Shown here: in pieces, positions 56,824 through 64,000 of the stretch
How positions within the stretch are numbered: the first letter of the stretch is position 1
Layout: each line of letters starts with the position of its first letter
Source: Nitratireductor aquimarinus
GTDB lineage: Bacteria > Pseudomonadota > Alphaproteobacteria > Rhizobiales > Rhizobiaceae
Assembly (NCBI RefSeq): GCF_017255295.1
Contig: NZ_JAFKDE010000006.1
Coordinates: forward strand, 186,001 to 250,000
Length of the DNA stretch: 64,000 nt
Reading direction: 5' to 3'
The notes under the pieces: generated by a model
Databases searched by the model: none
Seen by the model: the letters and a program-made list of their open reading frames with translations, nothing else
What the model was told of the DNA's origin: nothing
Translations under genes and position numbers: made by a program

Positions 56824-58410
56824 TCAGGCCCCGCCTCTGACATCATCCCGGTTCGGGAAATACTGATAGAGCCATGTCTCGGTCAGCGCGCGGTCATCCC
56901 CGCCCTTCACATACATGCGCATATCGACGGGGTCCGTACCCTCAATCCGCGCATCGAAGAAAGCGCGGTAGAGGCCCGGCTGACCGACAACGGGATGGGC
57001 GTCCGCCAGCGTCACCTCGCCGCGTGAGAGATCAACCACCGGCTCGGCATCGCCGCGCTCCAGCGCGCCCACCTCTCCACCGCGATAGTCAACCACGAAG
57101 CGGGTCGTGTTTTCCGGACGCGGCTGGCCGGGAATGCCGCCAGTGCCGGTATAGGTCGCCATGACGCGCCCGAGCTCTGCCGGGAAAGGCTCGTCGGCCG
57201 TCCAGTAAAGACGATAATCGAACTGGAGCGGCTTGCCCGGCTCGACCGGAGCATCCGGCACCCAATACATGACAATGTTGTCGTGGATCTCGTCATCGGT
57301 GGGTATTTCGACAAGCTGCACCTGACCGGAAGCCCACTCATTGACCGGCTCGATCCAGGCGGAGGGACGTCGCTCGTAGAAGACGCCGTCATCCTGATAG
57401 TGGTCGAAATCACGGTCGCGCTGCAGCAGGCCGAAACCGCGCGGGCGCTCATCCATGAAGGCATTGGTGACGGTTTCGGGCGGATTGTTGAGCGGCCGCC
57501 AGAGGCGCTCGCCATTACCCATCCAGATGGCAAGCCCGTCGGAATCGTGGATTTCCGGCCGCCAGTCGACAGCCTGTTTTCGGTTCGTTTCGGAATACCA
57601 GTACATGGAGGTGAGCGGCGCAACGCCCAGCCGCTCGACGGTTTTGCGCGGATAGAGCCAGGACGAGACATCCATCACCGGGCCGTCGCCCCGCGCACAG
57701 TCAAAACGATATGCGCCAGTGATACCGGGACTGTCGAGCAGCGCATAGACCAGAACGCGGTCCGGCTCTCCCTCCACGCGCTCAAGCCAGATGCGGCTGA
57801 ACCGGGGAAACTCCTCCGGCTTCGGCAGGGCCGTGTCGATGGCAAGACCACGCGCGGAGAGACCATACTGGTTCAGCTCGCCTGAAGACCGGAAATAGGA
57901 TGCGCCGAGGAATGCCAGCCAGTCGGTCTTCTGCGACGGCTCATGCAGGCGGAAGCCGGAGAAACCGATATTGTCGGGCAGTTCGCGCGCGGGATGATCT
58001 TCGGGCAGATCGAAATAATCCGGCCGGTAAAGCACTTCCCGCGCCTCGCCATTCTCCACGACATGCATGAGAACCGGTTCCTGAAAGTAGCGCCCGAGAT
58101 GGAAGAACTGCACCGGCGCGCCGCCTTTCCCATCCGCCCAGAGCGCATGATCCTTGCGAAAACGAATCTTCTGAAAGGCGTCGTAATCGATCTGCTCAAG
58201 GATCTCGCCATGGGGCGAGCGGCCATCCTGCCACGGGGCCGCGGCCAGCGCCCCGGCCTCTTCTTTCAGTGCATCGAAGCTGAAGGTCTTTGCGGGACCG
58301 AAGGTCAGCCCCGGCGCTTCGGCTGCGGCAAACGCGCTGCCCGACAGTCCTGCGACCACAGAAGACGACAGCGCGAACGAAAGAAAATCCCGTCGGTTAA
58401 GATCGGTCAT
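56824..58410 (-). CDS. opgG: Glucan biosynthesis protein OpgG/OpgD (MdoG family)
   Basis: This 528-residue periplasmic protein has a Tat signal (LNRRDFLSFALSSSVVAG) and the OpgG fold: YFQEPVLMHVVENGEAREVLY, FLGASYFRSSGELNQYGLSARGLAIDTA, ARGDGPVMDVSSW. It shapes osmoregulated periplasmic glucans after backbone synthesis. The Tat leader is the trait of OpgD rather than OpgG, so either label fits. It follows opgC on the same strand, and no opgH is present nearby. Confidence 0.93.
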   Translation of the reverse strand: MTDLNRRDFLSFALSSSVVAGLSGSAFAAAEAPGLTFGPAKTFSFDALKEEAGALAAAPWQDGRSPHGEILEQIDYDAFQKIRFRKDHALWADGKGGAPVQFFHLGRYFQEPVLMHVVENGEAREVLYRPDYFDLPEDHPARELPDNIGFSGFRLHEPSQKTDWLAFLGASYFRSSGELNQYGLSARGLAIDTALPKPEEFPRFSRIWLERVEGEPDRVLVYALLDSPGITGAYRFDCARGDGPVMDVSSWLYPRKTVERLGVAPLTSMYWYSETNRKQAVDWRPEIHDSDGLAIWMGNGERLWRPLNNPPETVTNAFMDERPRGFGLLQRDRDFDHYQDDGVFYERRPSAWIEPVNEWASGQVQLVEIPTDDEIHDNIVMYWVPDAPVEPGKPLQFDYRLYWTADEPFPAELGRVMATYTGTGGIPGQPRPENTTRFVVDYRGGEVGALERGDAEPVVDLSRGEVTLADAHPVVGQPGLYRAFFDARIEGTDPVDMRMYVKGGDDRALTETWLYQYFPNRDDVRGGA

Positions 58411-58477
58411 GGATGTACAGTCCCTTGCTCATTCATGAAATGCTGGAGTGAAATTGCGCGAACCGCCGGACGGCGGA

Positions 58478-59710
58478 TCACTTGGCGGGTGCGGCCCGGG
58501 CTTTCACGTCATCAGACGAGGCCCGGTCACGCAGAAAAGGAACCCTGCCGAAATAGGTTGCGCGCTCGCGATAAAGCGCCGGCACGGCAAGCGAAGTAAT
58601 GGCCGAGAGCGCAATCGCCGTCTTGGTCCACTCCGAGAACGGACCATAGTGATGCTCGAACCCTTTCAGGAGGTAGATGACGATCACGTGCCAGGCATAG
58701 ACCTGCAGTGAATGGCGACCGATCAGCCGCAGGAAGGAAAGGCTGAATATCCAGCGCAGGCCATTGCCGAGCGCCCGCACGATCCGGTTGTCCGCGAGTG
58801 ACCCCGCCATGACCATCCAGGCCACGAGGTAACCGGTGGCCATGAAGTTCACCAGATAGACGAAGCTGAACTCGGTTCGATTGTCGAGGCTCCTGAAGCG
58901 CTCCATCATCGGCTCGGGCAGAAGCTTGAAAGTGAAACCGAAGCGGAAACCCATGAAGACCAGCACCAGAGCGAAGGCCAGCCAGACGAGCGCCGTGCGC
59001 TTCGGGTTCATCACCTTTTCCCAGTCGATCCTGCCGGTAGCGGTGAGCGCACCGAGAACGAGGCCCGACATGAAGACCGCCTGCCAGGCAAGCACATTAA
59101 AGGCCGTGCGAAACATCTCGCCCTCATGCACCCGCTCAAGCAGCGCGCGAATGCCGCCTGCAACGGGGAAGTGAAGGCCCAGCTGAACGGCCGCCCAGAG
59201 AAACGCGGACAGTGCCGCAACCCACATCCAGCGCCCGGTGACGCAAAGCCAGATCAGCGGCGGCGACACCAGCATGTAGACGATGTATTGCGGCAGGATA
59301 TCCATATAGGTGGGCTGGTAGAGCAGAAGCAGCGAGGCCAGCGCATAGAACGGATTGTGTTCGGCGAGATCCCAGAGCCACGGCTCCCAATAGGTGGAAG
59401 AGGCGCTGAGCACGAAGCCGAGCAGAAAGACGATCGCGAGGCAGGCCACCGCATAGCGATAGATCTCGAAAGCGCGCTTTCTCACCTTCGCCGCACCCGC
59501 AGCATAACCATCGCGGAGCATGCGGCGCGCATAGACCATGCCGACAAGCAGGCCGGACAGGAACACGAAGCCCTGCGCATCCTGCACATATCCCAGTTCG
59601 CCGTGATTGAATTTGACCAGCAGATATCCGCCGGCAAAGGTCAGGTGGTTCAACACCATGAAGACGAGGAAATATCCTCGCATGCCGTCCAGTATTTCCA
59701 GGCGTCGCAT
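58478..59710 (-). CDS. opgC: OpgC protein (periplasmic glucan succinyl/acyl transferase)
   Basis: This 410-residue membrane protein has about ten helices, beginning MRRLEILDGMRGYFLVFMVLNHL, and belongs to the OpgC family that adds succinyl groups to periplasmic glucans. SLQVYAWHVIVIYLL near the end is typical. It precedes opgG by 67 bases and is likely co-transcribed. The ATG at 59710 has GGAAGAG upstream; the frame to 59761 is not needed. Confidence 0.93.
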   Translation of the reverse strand: MRRLEILDGMRGYFLVFMVLNHLTFAGGYLLVKFNHGELGYVQDAQGFVFLSGLLVGMVYARRMLRDGYAAGAAKVRKRAFEIYRYAVACLAIVFLLGFVLSASSTYWEPWLWDLAEHNPFYALASLLLLYQPTYMDILPQYIVYMLVSPPLIWLCVTGRWMWVAALSAFLWAAVQLGLHFPVAGGIRALLERVHEGEMFRTAFNVLAWQAVFMSGLVLGALTATGRIDWEKVMNPKRTALVWLAFALVLVFMGFRFGFTFKLLPEPMMERFRSLDNRTEFSFVYLVNFMATGYLVAWMVMAGSLADNRIVRALGNGLRWIFSLSFLRLIGRHSLQVYAWHVIVIYLLKGFEHHYGPFSEWTKTAIALSAITSLAVPALYRERATYFGRVPFLRDRASSDDVKARAAPAK

Positions 59711-59843
59711 ATTCTCTTCCGCAGACTTGGAACCACCCCCGTGGACAAGCGCGGGTACCATGTGCGGGTTCCATCAACGCCATCACGATCTGTTCGCAAC
59801 GGTGTCAGGCGCGTGAGGTGGAGCACCGTCCGCCCACGGAAAA

Positions 59844-59860
59844 CAGGGCCCTGACCCTAG
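59844..59860 (-). repeat. Short palindromic repeat at a GNAT stop codon
   Basis: Inverted copy of the 14-base core found at 16243-16256. On the minus strand it starts CTAGGGTCAGGGCCCTG, and its TAG is the stop codon of the GNAT gene (59857-59859). Confidence 0.45.
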
Positions 59861-60399
59861 ACCTCCAACCGCTTGTACATCACCGTCGTTGGGTCGAGAC
59901 GATCATCAAAGGGATCGCGGCAAAAATCCGGAATGACGCCCGAAACCGCGTAACCAAGTGCTGCGTAAAGCGGCTCGGCGCTGTCGCCCGTGCGGGTGTC
60001 GAGCGTGATGAGGCTGCGGCCACGCATGCGGGCTTCGGCCTCGAGCGCGAGCATCAAGGAGCGGGCGAGCCCGCGACGACGGAACGCCGGACTGACCAGA
60101 AGCTTGGAGACTTCTGCCCGGTGCGGCTGATTGGGCGGCATGTCCACCACAAGATGAACCGTTCCCGCGAGCACCGCCCCCTGTCGCGCCACGAACAGCA
60201 CGCGATCACCGGATCTGACCGCAGGCAGGATCTTTTCACGCCAGAAGCCCTCCGCCTCATGCACATCAAAGGGCAGGACAAAGCCGACGCTTGCCCCGTC
60301 ATGCACGCATGCATGAAGAAGGGACGCCAGTTCGGGCAGCATTCCTTCAGCCTGTGGAGCGTCGAGACGGTCTATCGAAAAGGCGGCGGCCTCCTGCAT
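59857..60399 (-). CDS. GNAT family N-acetyltransferase
   Basis: This 180-residue protein has VSKLLVSPAFRRRGLARSLMLALEAEA as the acetyl-CoA loop and LYAALGYAVSG near the end. The ATG at 60399 lies two bases after the stop of the XRE-cupin gene, so translation is coupled; the longer frame to 60486 would overlap that gene. XRE-cupin regulators with an adjacent GNAT occur in many proteobacteria. The substrate is unknown. Confidence 0.9.
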   Translation of the reverse strand: MQEAAAFSIDRLDAPQAEGMLPELASLLHACVHDGASVGFVLPFDVHEAEGFWREKILPAVRSGDRVLFVARQGAVLAGTVHLVVDMPPNQPHRAEVSKLLVSPAFRRRGLARSLMLALEAEARMRGRSLITLDTRTGDSAEPLYAALGYAVSGVIPDFCRDPFDDRLDPTTVMYKRLEV

Positions 60400-60401
60400 G
60401 G

Positions 60402-60974
60402 TCACACCGTAAAGAGGAGATAGCGCGCGCCGCCCTCTTTCCCGGCCTCGAAACGGCTGGGACCGCGCAGCTGATAGCGAAGGCAATCGCCCGGATGAAC
60501 CATATGAACAGCACCATCGACCGTGATGCGGAGCGCACCTTCAAGCATGACGAGATGATGCTCCAGGCCCGGGCGCGGCGGACCATCATATGAGACGGAA
60601 GCGCCCGGACGCAGGCACCCCTCCATCACCTCTCCGGCAAGCGCACGGGCCGGTGGCGAGACGACGCGGCGAACGAACCCGGACTGCGCATCTTCCCAAA
60701 GCGCCTGCGCCGCGCGTGGCGCCAGCGGCGGGAAATCGTCTTCCACGAGATGCATCAGCCGCGAGAGCGTCATGCCATAAGCGGCGCAGAGCCTGCCCAG
60801 CACATTGGCCGTGGCGCTCACCTCCGCATTCTCAAGCCGCGAAAGCGTGGCGCGACTGACGCCACTGCGACCGGCAAGATCGTCAAGCGACCAGCCACGC
60901 TCCTGACGCAGCGCCCGCAGGCGCCCGGCAATGCGCTGATCAATCGCGGGGTCGGGTATCGAGATAGAATCCAT
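60402..60974 (-). CDS. XRE family regulator with cupin domain
   Basis: This 190-residue protein has an N-terminal XRE helix-turn-helix (SLDDLAGRSGVSRATLSRLENAEVSATANVLGRL) and a C-terminal cupin (HHLVMLEGALRITVDGAVHMVHPGDCLRY). Such regulators bind a small ligand in the cupin and control neighbouring catabolic genes. It heads an operon with a GNAT gene. It is divergent from bioR, so they share about 126 bases of promoter DNA. Confidence 0.92.
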   Translation of the reverse strand: MDSISIPDPAIDQRIAGRLRALRQERGWSLDDLAGRSGVSRATLSRLENAEVSATANVLGRLCAAYGMTLSRLMHLVEDDFPPLAPRAAQALWEDAQSGFVRRVVSPPARALAGEVMEGCLRPGASVSYDGPPRPGLEHHLVMLEGALRITVDGAVHMVHPGDCLRYQLRGPSRFEAGKEGGARYLLFTV

Positions 60975-61088
60975 ATTTGAGAAATTATCCCGGATATGAA
61001 ATCCGTCAAGCGTCGGGCGAGCCGCCCATCTATCCGAAGCCGAACGGGGAAGCGAGAAAGATGGCTCGACAAATCAGCGCGAAGCAAA

Positions 61089-61098
61089 TTATCTATAA
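61089..61098 (+). promoter_or_regulatory. BioR box at bioR
   Basis: TTATCTATAA matches the BioR consensus TTATMTATAA as I know it and lies 3 bases before the bioR start. It implies that BioR represses its own gene. Confidence 0.8.
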
Positions 61099-61100
61099 TC

Positions 61101-61766
61101 ATGAGTGATCGCAAAGAGACCAAAGCCGCACAGATCGCGCGCACGCTTGCCGACCGCATCGTCTCCGGCGCGCTGGAGCCGGGTGCACGCCTGCGGCAGG
61201 ACCACATAGCCGAAGAATTTGGCGCAAGCCATGTGCCCGTGCGCGAGGCCTTTCGGCTGCTCGAAGCGCAGGGGCTCGCCAAGAGCGAACCGCGCCGCGG
61301 CGTGAGGGTGGCGGCGTTCGATCTGAACCAGGTGCGCGAAGTGGCCGAGATGCGCGCCGCGCTCGAAGTTCTCGCCCTGCGCAACGCAGCACAGCACCTG
61401 ACACCGGCAATCCTCAAAGCTGCGGAAGAGGCAATCCTTGAAGGCGATCAGGCGCGCGACGTGATCGCGTGGGAGACCGCAAACCGGCGGTTTCACAGGC
61501 TTCTGCTCACGCCGTGCAGCATGCCCCGCCTGCTGGCGGCGATCGACGATCTGCATGCGGCAAGCGCGCGCTTTCTTTTTTCGGCCTGGCGCTCGAACTG
61601 GGAAACCCGCACGGACCGCGACCATCGCGCGATCCTTGAGCACCTGCGGCGCGGCGAAGTGGATGCGGCCTCGGCCGTGCTCGCGCGGCATGTGCAATGG
61701 ATCGGACGCAGGCCAGTTGAAACCGCATCCGGCAAGCGACGCGAAGCCTTCGTGATCGAAGGCTAA
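61101..61766 (+). CDS. bioR: GntR family regulator BioR
   Basis: This 221-residue FadR-type GntR regulator has the winged helix (LRQDHIAEEFGASHVPVREAFRLLEAQG) and an all-helical C-terminal domain. A BioR box at its own start and another before bioY, the next gene, identify it as BioR, the biotin-gene repressor of alphaproteobacteria that replaces BirA control. The ATG at 61101 is chosen because the box directly precedes it; the frame back to 60996 would run through the operator. Confidence 0.9.
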   Translation: MSDRKETKAAQIARTLADRIVSGALEPGARLRQDHIAEEFGASHVPVREAFRLLEAQGLAKSEPRRGVRVAAFDLNQVREVAEMRAALEVLALRNAAQHLTPAILKAAEEAILEGDQARDVIAWETANRRFHRLLLTPCSMPRLLAAIDDLHAASARFLFSAWRSNWETRTDRDHRAILEHLRRGEVDAASAVLARHVQWIGRRPVETASGKRREAFVIEG

Positions 61767-61953
61767 TTAAGGCTCATTCCGGCCCGACGGCCACCACCAA
61801 AATCGCGTCCAACCTGTTCTCCGAGCGTCACACTGCACTGCCGTGGCGCAATTGCGTCTGGGCGCAGCGCAGAAGACGCAATGCGTGAGATTTTGCACAC
61901 CCCCTTGCCAAGCCGGCGCGAATATGGACTCAATAATAGATGAACACTCATAA

Positions 61954-61963
61954 TTATCTATAA
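61954..61963 (+). promoter_or_regulatory. BioR box at bioY
   Basis: TTATCTATAA is identical to the box at 61089 and lies 13 bases before the bioY ATG. A second, imperfect match in opposite orientation (AATAATAGAT, 61932-61941) lies about 20 bases upstream. Confidence 0.82.
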
Positions 61964-61976
61964 TTTGAGAGAGACC

Positions 61977-62579
61977 ATGCCTCATAGCTTAGCTTCACAG
62001 CAGACCACCGGCCTCATCGGCCATGCCGGCGCACTCCGGCTCAACGAGAAGTCGCTCGCCTTCAAGGCCGGCGCAGTCGTGCTCGGTACGCTCTTTCTGG
62101 CAGTGGCGTCACGCATCGAAGTTCCAATGGTGCCCGTCCCCGTGACCATGCAGACATTCGCCGTCGCCATGATCGGCGCACTTTACGGCGCAAGGCTCGG
62201 CACCCTGACGGTGCTCGCATGGCTCGGCGAAGCCATGATCGGCATGCCGGTTCTGGCCGGCGGCGCAGGCGGCCTTGCGCATTTCGCAGGCCCGACGGGC
62301 GGCTATCTCGCCTCATTCCCGCTTATGGCGCTGCTCGTCGGCGCACTCACGGAACGCGGCTGGAATGCGCAGCGCCCGCTCCTTGCCTTCACCTCCATGC
62401 TGGCCGCGAACGCCCTCTGCCTCGCCATGGGCGGTCTGTGGCTTGCCGGCATGATCGGCCTCGAAAAGGCAATCATGCTTGGCGTCACCCCCTTTATTAT
62501 CGGCGCAATCCTGAAATCGGCACTGGGCGCTGCGTCGCTGGTGGCGCTCTCGCGCACCGCAAAACGGGGCGATGCGTAA
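61977..62579 (+). CDS. bioY: Biotin transporter BioY
   Basis: This 200-residue S component of the biotin ECF transporter has six membrane helices, with SRIEVPMVPVPVTMQTFAVAMIGALYG and the GPTGGYLASFPLMALLVGAL region that forms the biotin site. BioM and BioN are not encoded nearby, so BioY works alone, as it can, or uses a shared module. A BioR box precedes it and GAGAGA provides the ribosome-binding site before ATG 61977. Confidence 0.95.
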   Translation: MPHSLASQQTTGLIGHAGALRLNEKSLAFKAGAVVLGTLFLAVASRIEVPMVPVPVTMQTFAVAMIGALYGARLGTLTVLAWLGEAMIGMPVLAGGAGGLAHFAGPTGGYLASFPLMALLVGALTERGWNAQRPLLAFTSMLAANALCLAMGGLWLAGMIGLEKAIMLGVTPFIIGAILKSALGAASLVALSRTAKRGDA

Positions 62580-63016
62580 TGACGGTGCGGCTGCGTGCAC
62601 ACCATCTCCTGTGCATGCTGACCTATGTCGGGCGGGGCTACAGCCCCGCCTTCACCGCCAATTACGACCGGATCATCGAACGCCTCAACGCAGGTGAGCA
62701 GATCCTGATCGTCGACGGTCCGGACGACATCTGCCAGCCCCTCATCGCGGAAGAGGCAACGCCGCATTGCCTGAATGGCAGCGTCCGCGAACGCGACCGG
62801 CGCGCCGCAGGGGCGCTGACACGCTGGCTGGGACAACCAGTCGAAATCGGCCATTTGCTGACGCCCGACCGAAAGCTCCTCGACCGGATGCGGACCAGCT
62901 TCGCCAGAGGCGCGACACGCCAGGCATGCCTTGGCTGCGAATGGACTTCGCTCTGCTCATCGGTTGCCGGCAACGGTTATGCCGAAAGCCTGCTGACACT
63001 CACTGCCAGCGACTGA
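62579..63016 (+). CDS. DUF1284 domain protein
   Basis: This 145-residue protein begins MTVRLRAHHLLCMLTYVGRGYSPAFT, the DUF1284 signature, and has cysteines at the start (C12), in HCLNG and in CLGCEWTSLC, fit for an iron-sulfur cluster or zinc. Its ATG overlaps the bioY stop (TAATG), so the two are co-translated and co-regulated by BioR. A biotin-related role is therefore inferred but the reaction is unknown. Confidence 0.9.
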   Translation: MTVRLRAHHLLCMLTYVGRGYSPAFTANYDRIIERLNAGEQILIVDGPDDICQPLIAEEATPHCLNGSVRERDRRAAGALTRWLGQPVEIGHLLTPDRKLLDRMRTSFARGATRQACLGCEWTSLCSSVAGNGYAESLLTLTASD

Positions 63017-63122
63017 AACAACATCAGCCACGACCGGCAGGGCATCCTTTTGTCGGAAAACCGCCCTCTCCTTCGTCCTTGGGGTCCCCCCCCAAGGCAA
63101 ACCAGAAGGAAAGGACGTGACC

Positions 63123-63593
63123 ATGAACATCACACAACACCTCTGGTTCGAGAAAGACATGGAGGCCGCAATCGGCCTCTACACGTCGCTGATACCCAAT
63201 TCCCGGATCGACAACGTCACCACGCTGCCGGCAGAGACGCCGGCCGGACCTCCAGGCAGCGTGAAAATCGCAGAACTCACACTTGCAGGCCAGCGCTATC
63301 GGGCGCTGGAAGCCGGGCCGCTCGACAGTTTTAACCACAGTTTCTCCATCGTCGCCGAGTGCGAAACGCAAGCCGAGATCGACAGGCTCTGGGAGGCGCT
63401 GAGCGAAGGCGGCGCGACAGAGCAATGCGGCTGGCTGAGGGATCGCTGGGGACTGAGCTGGCAGATCGTTCCCGCAATGCTCAACGCCCTCATCAGCGAT
63501 CCCAACCGCCCCAAAGCGAGACGGGTGACGGAGGCAATGCTGGAAATGGTGAAGCTCGACATCGCGCTGCTGGAGGCCGCAGCCCGCGATTGA
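63123..63593 (+). CDS. VOC superfamily protein (PhnB/3-demethylubiquinone type)
   Basis: This 156-residue protein starts MNITQHLWFEKDMEAAIGLYTSL and has the paired beta-alpha-beta units of PF06983, including FNHSFSIVAECETQAEIDRLWEALSEGG and CGWLRDRWGLSWQIVP. Family members are often misnamed 3-demethylubiquinone methyltransferases; they lack that activity. AAGGAAAGGACGTG precedes the ATG at 63123 (GTG at 63117 is possible). It is the last gene of the biotin direction, but a 107-base gap makes shared transcription uncertain. Confidence 0.88.
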   Translation: MNITQHLWFEKDMEAAIGLYTSLIPNSRIDNVTTLPAETPAGPPGSVKIAELTLAGQRYRALEAGPLDSFNHSFSIVAECETQAEIDRLWEALSEGGATEQCGWLRDRWGLSWQIVPAMLNALISDPNRPKARRVTEAMLEMVKLDIALLEAAARD

Positions 63594-63822
63594 AGCCGGC
63601 TCAGCATGCGTAAATCATAGACAATTAGCTAGTACACGCAGTCTTGTAGCCATTTCCCTTTCGTGTCATAGATTCCCCGCGCTCGGGTGATTGCAGACCC
63701 GGAGACTGGAAGCTTTATGATTTGGACGGCCCCTTTCCCCGATTTTCTTCAAACTCTCGAACCACCGCTAATCTGTGCACGTTGCGCAGGCGCGAACTCT
63801 CAAAGGGAAAAGGAGTTTCCCA

Positions 63823-64000
63823 ATGGCCCAGACAGGCACCGTTAAATTCTTCAATGCGAGCAAAGGCTTCGGCTTCATCACCCCGGACGATGGCGCGAAA
63901 GACGTTTTCGTACACATCTCCGCAGTTGAGCGCTCCGGCATGACCACGCTCACCGATGGCCAGAAGGTTTCCTTCGAGGTCGAGCCCGATCGCATGGGCA
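63823..64000 (+). CDS. cspA: Cold-shock protein CspA family (5' part, cut by window end)
   Basis: The visible 59 codons give [24 protein letters not shown] with RNP1-type KGFGFI and RNP2-type VFVHIS, so it is a single-stranded nucleic-acid-binding cold-shock protein. The reading frame continues past base 64000. AAAAGGAG lies 7 bases upstream of the ATG. The 229 bases before it hold no gene and probably form the long structured leader typical of cold-shock messages. Confidence 0.95.
   Translation, partial: MAQTGTVKFFNASKGFGFITPDDGAKDVFVHISAVERSGMTTLTDGQKVSFEVEPDRMG

Overview
The window is a GC-rich stretch of alphaproteobacterial chromosome. Several features point to the Hyphomicrobiales (Rhizobiales): carA and carB split by unrelated genes, a greA-lpsB-glycosyltransferase-lrp-trxB-lsrB neighbourhood, BA14K, DUF1344 and DUF2239 proteins, an sqdBDC operon, a BioR/BioY biotin unit, and small mosaic palindromic repeats that sit on stop codons. 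I cannot assign a genus. There are no rRNA, tRNA, CRISPR, phage or insertion-sequence genes, and it reads as core or near-core chromosome.

Layout. 1-10.5 kb: carA and carB (carbamoyl phosphate) flank a minus-strand block with a TadG-like VWA protein, DUF2937, a YpfJ-type zinc peptidase, an L,D-transpeptidase and a DUF4336 protein. 10.5-16.2 kb: a GlxA-type regulator diverges from an isochorismatase-fold hydrolase and a cupin lipoprotein; then a DrrAB-type ABC exporter, a lytic transglycosylase lipoprotein and an O6-methylguanine-DNA methyltransferase. 16.4-22.3 kb: small unknown proteins, two coupled EAL proteins (one degenerate), aspartate aminotransferase and a GGDEF-EAL protein. 22.5-28.8 kb: a degenerate EF-G-like GTPase, msrP, a candidate AbcR-type small RNA, the lsrB/vtlR-type LysR gene, trxB and an Lrp regulator. 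28.8-33.6 kb: an LPS-core block of lpsB with three GT25-type enzymes and one DXD-type enzyme, led by greA. 33.9-40.4 kb: a PQQ sugar dehydrogenase, EamA transporter, DUF3775, two extensin-like proteins, a CNNM/CorC-like membrane protein and an acyl-CoA thioesterase. 40.8-43.7 kb: sqdB-sqdD-sqdC for the sulfolipid SQDG, with a possible Pho box. 43.9-49.9 kb: small envelope proteins, an outer-membrane barrel, a three-gene DinB cluster and a GFA protein. 50-56.8 kb: an extended uvrB, two GNATs, a SixA-like phosphatase, DUF2239 with a clear operator, and an ArsR-rhodanese regulator divergent from DUF2938. 56.8-59.7 kb: opgG and opgC. 59.9-64 kb: XRE-cupin plus GNAT, then bioR, bioY, DUF1284, a VOC protein and a cold-shock gene cut by the window end.

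The recurring theme is the cell envelope (LPS core, sulfolipid, periplasmic glucans, peptidoglycan remodelling) with local regulators. The most useful non-coding observations are the candidate AbcR RNA next to its likely regulator gene, the two-module mosaic repeat (four copies, three on gene ends), the BioR boxes at bioR and bioY, and the 15-bp-arm operator at DUF2239. I found no clearly new multi-gene defence or mobile system.
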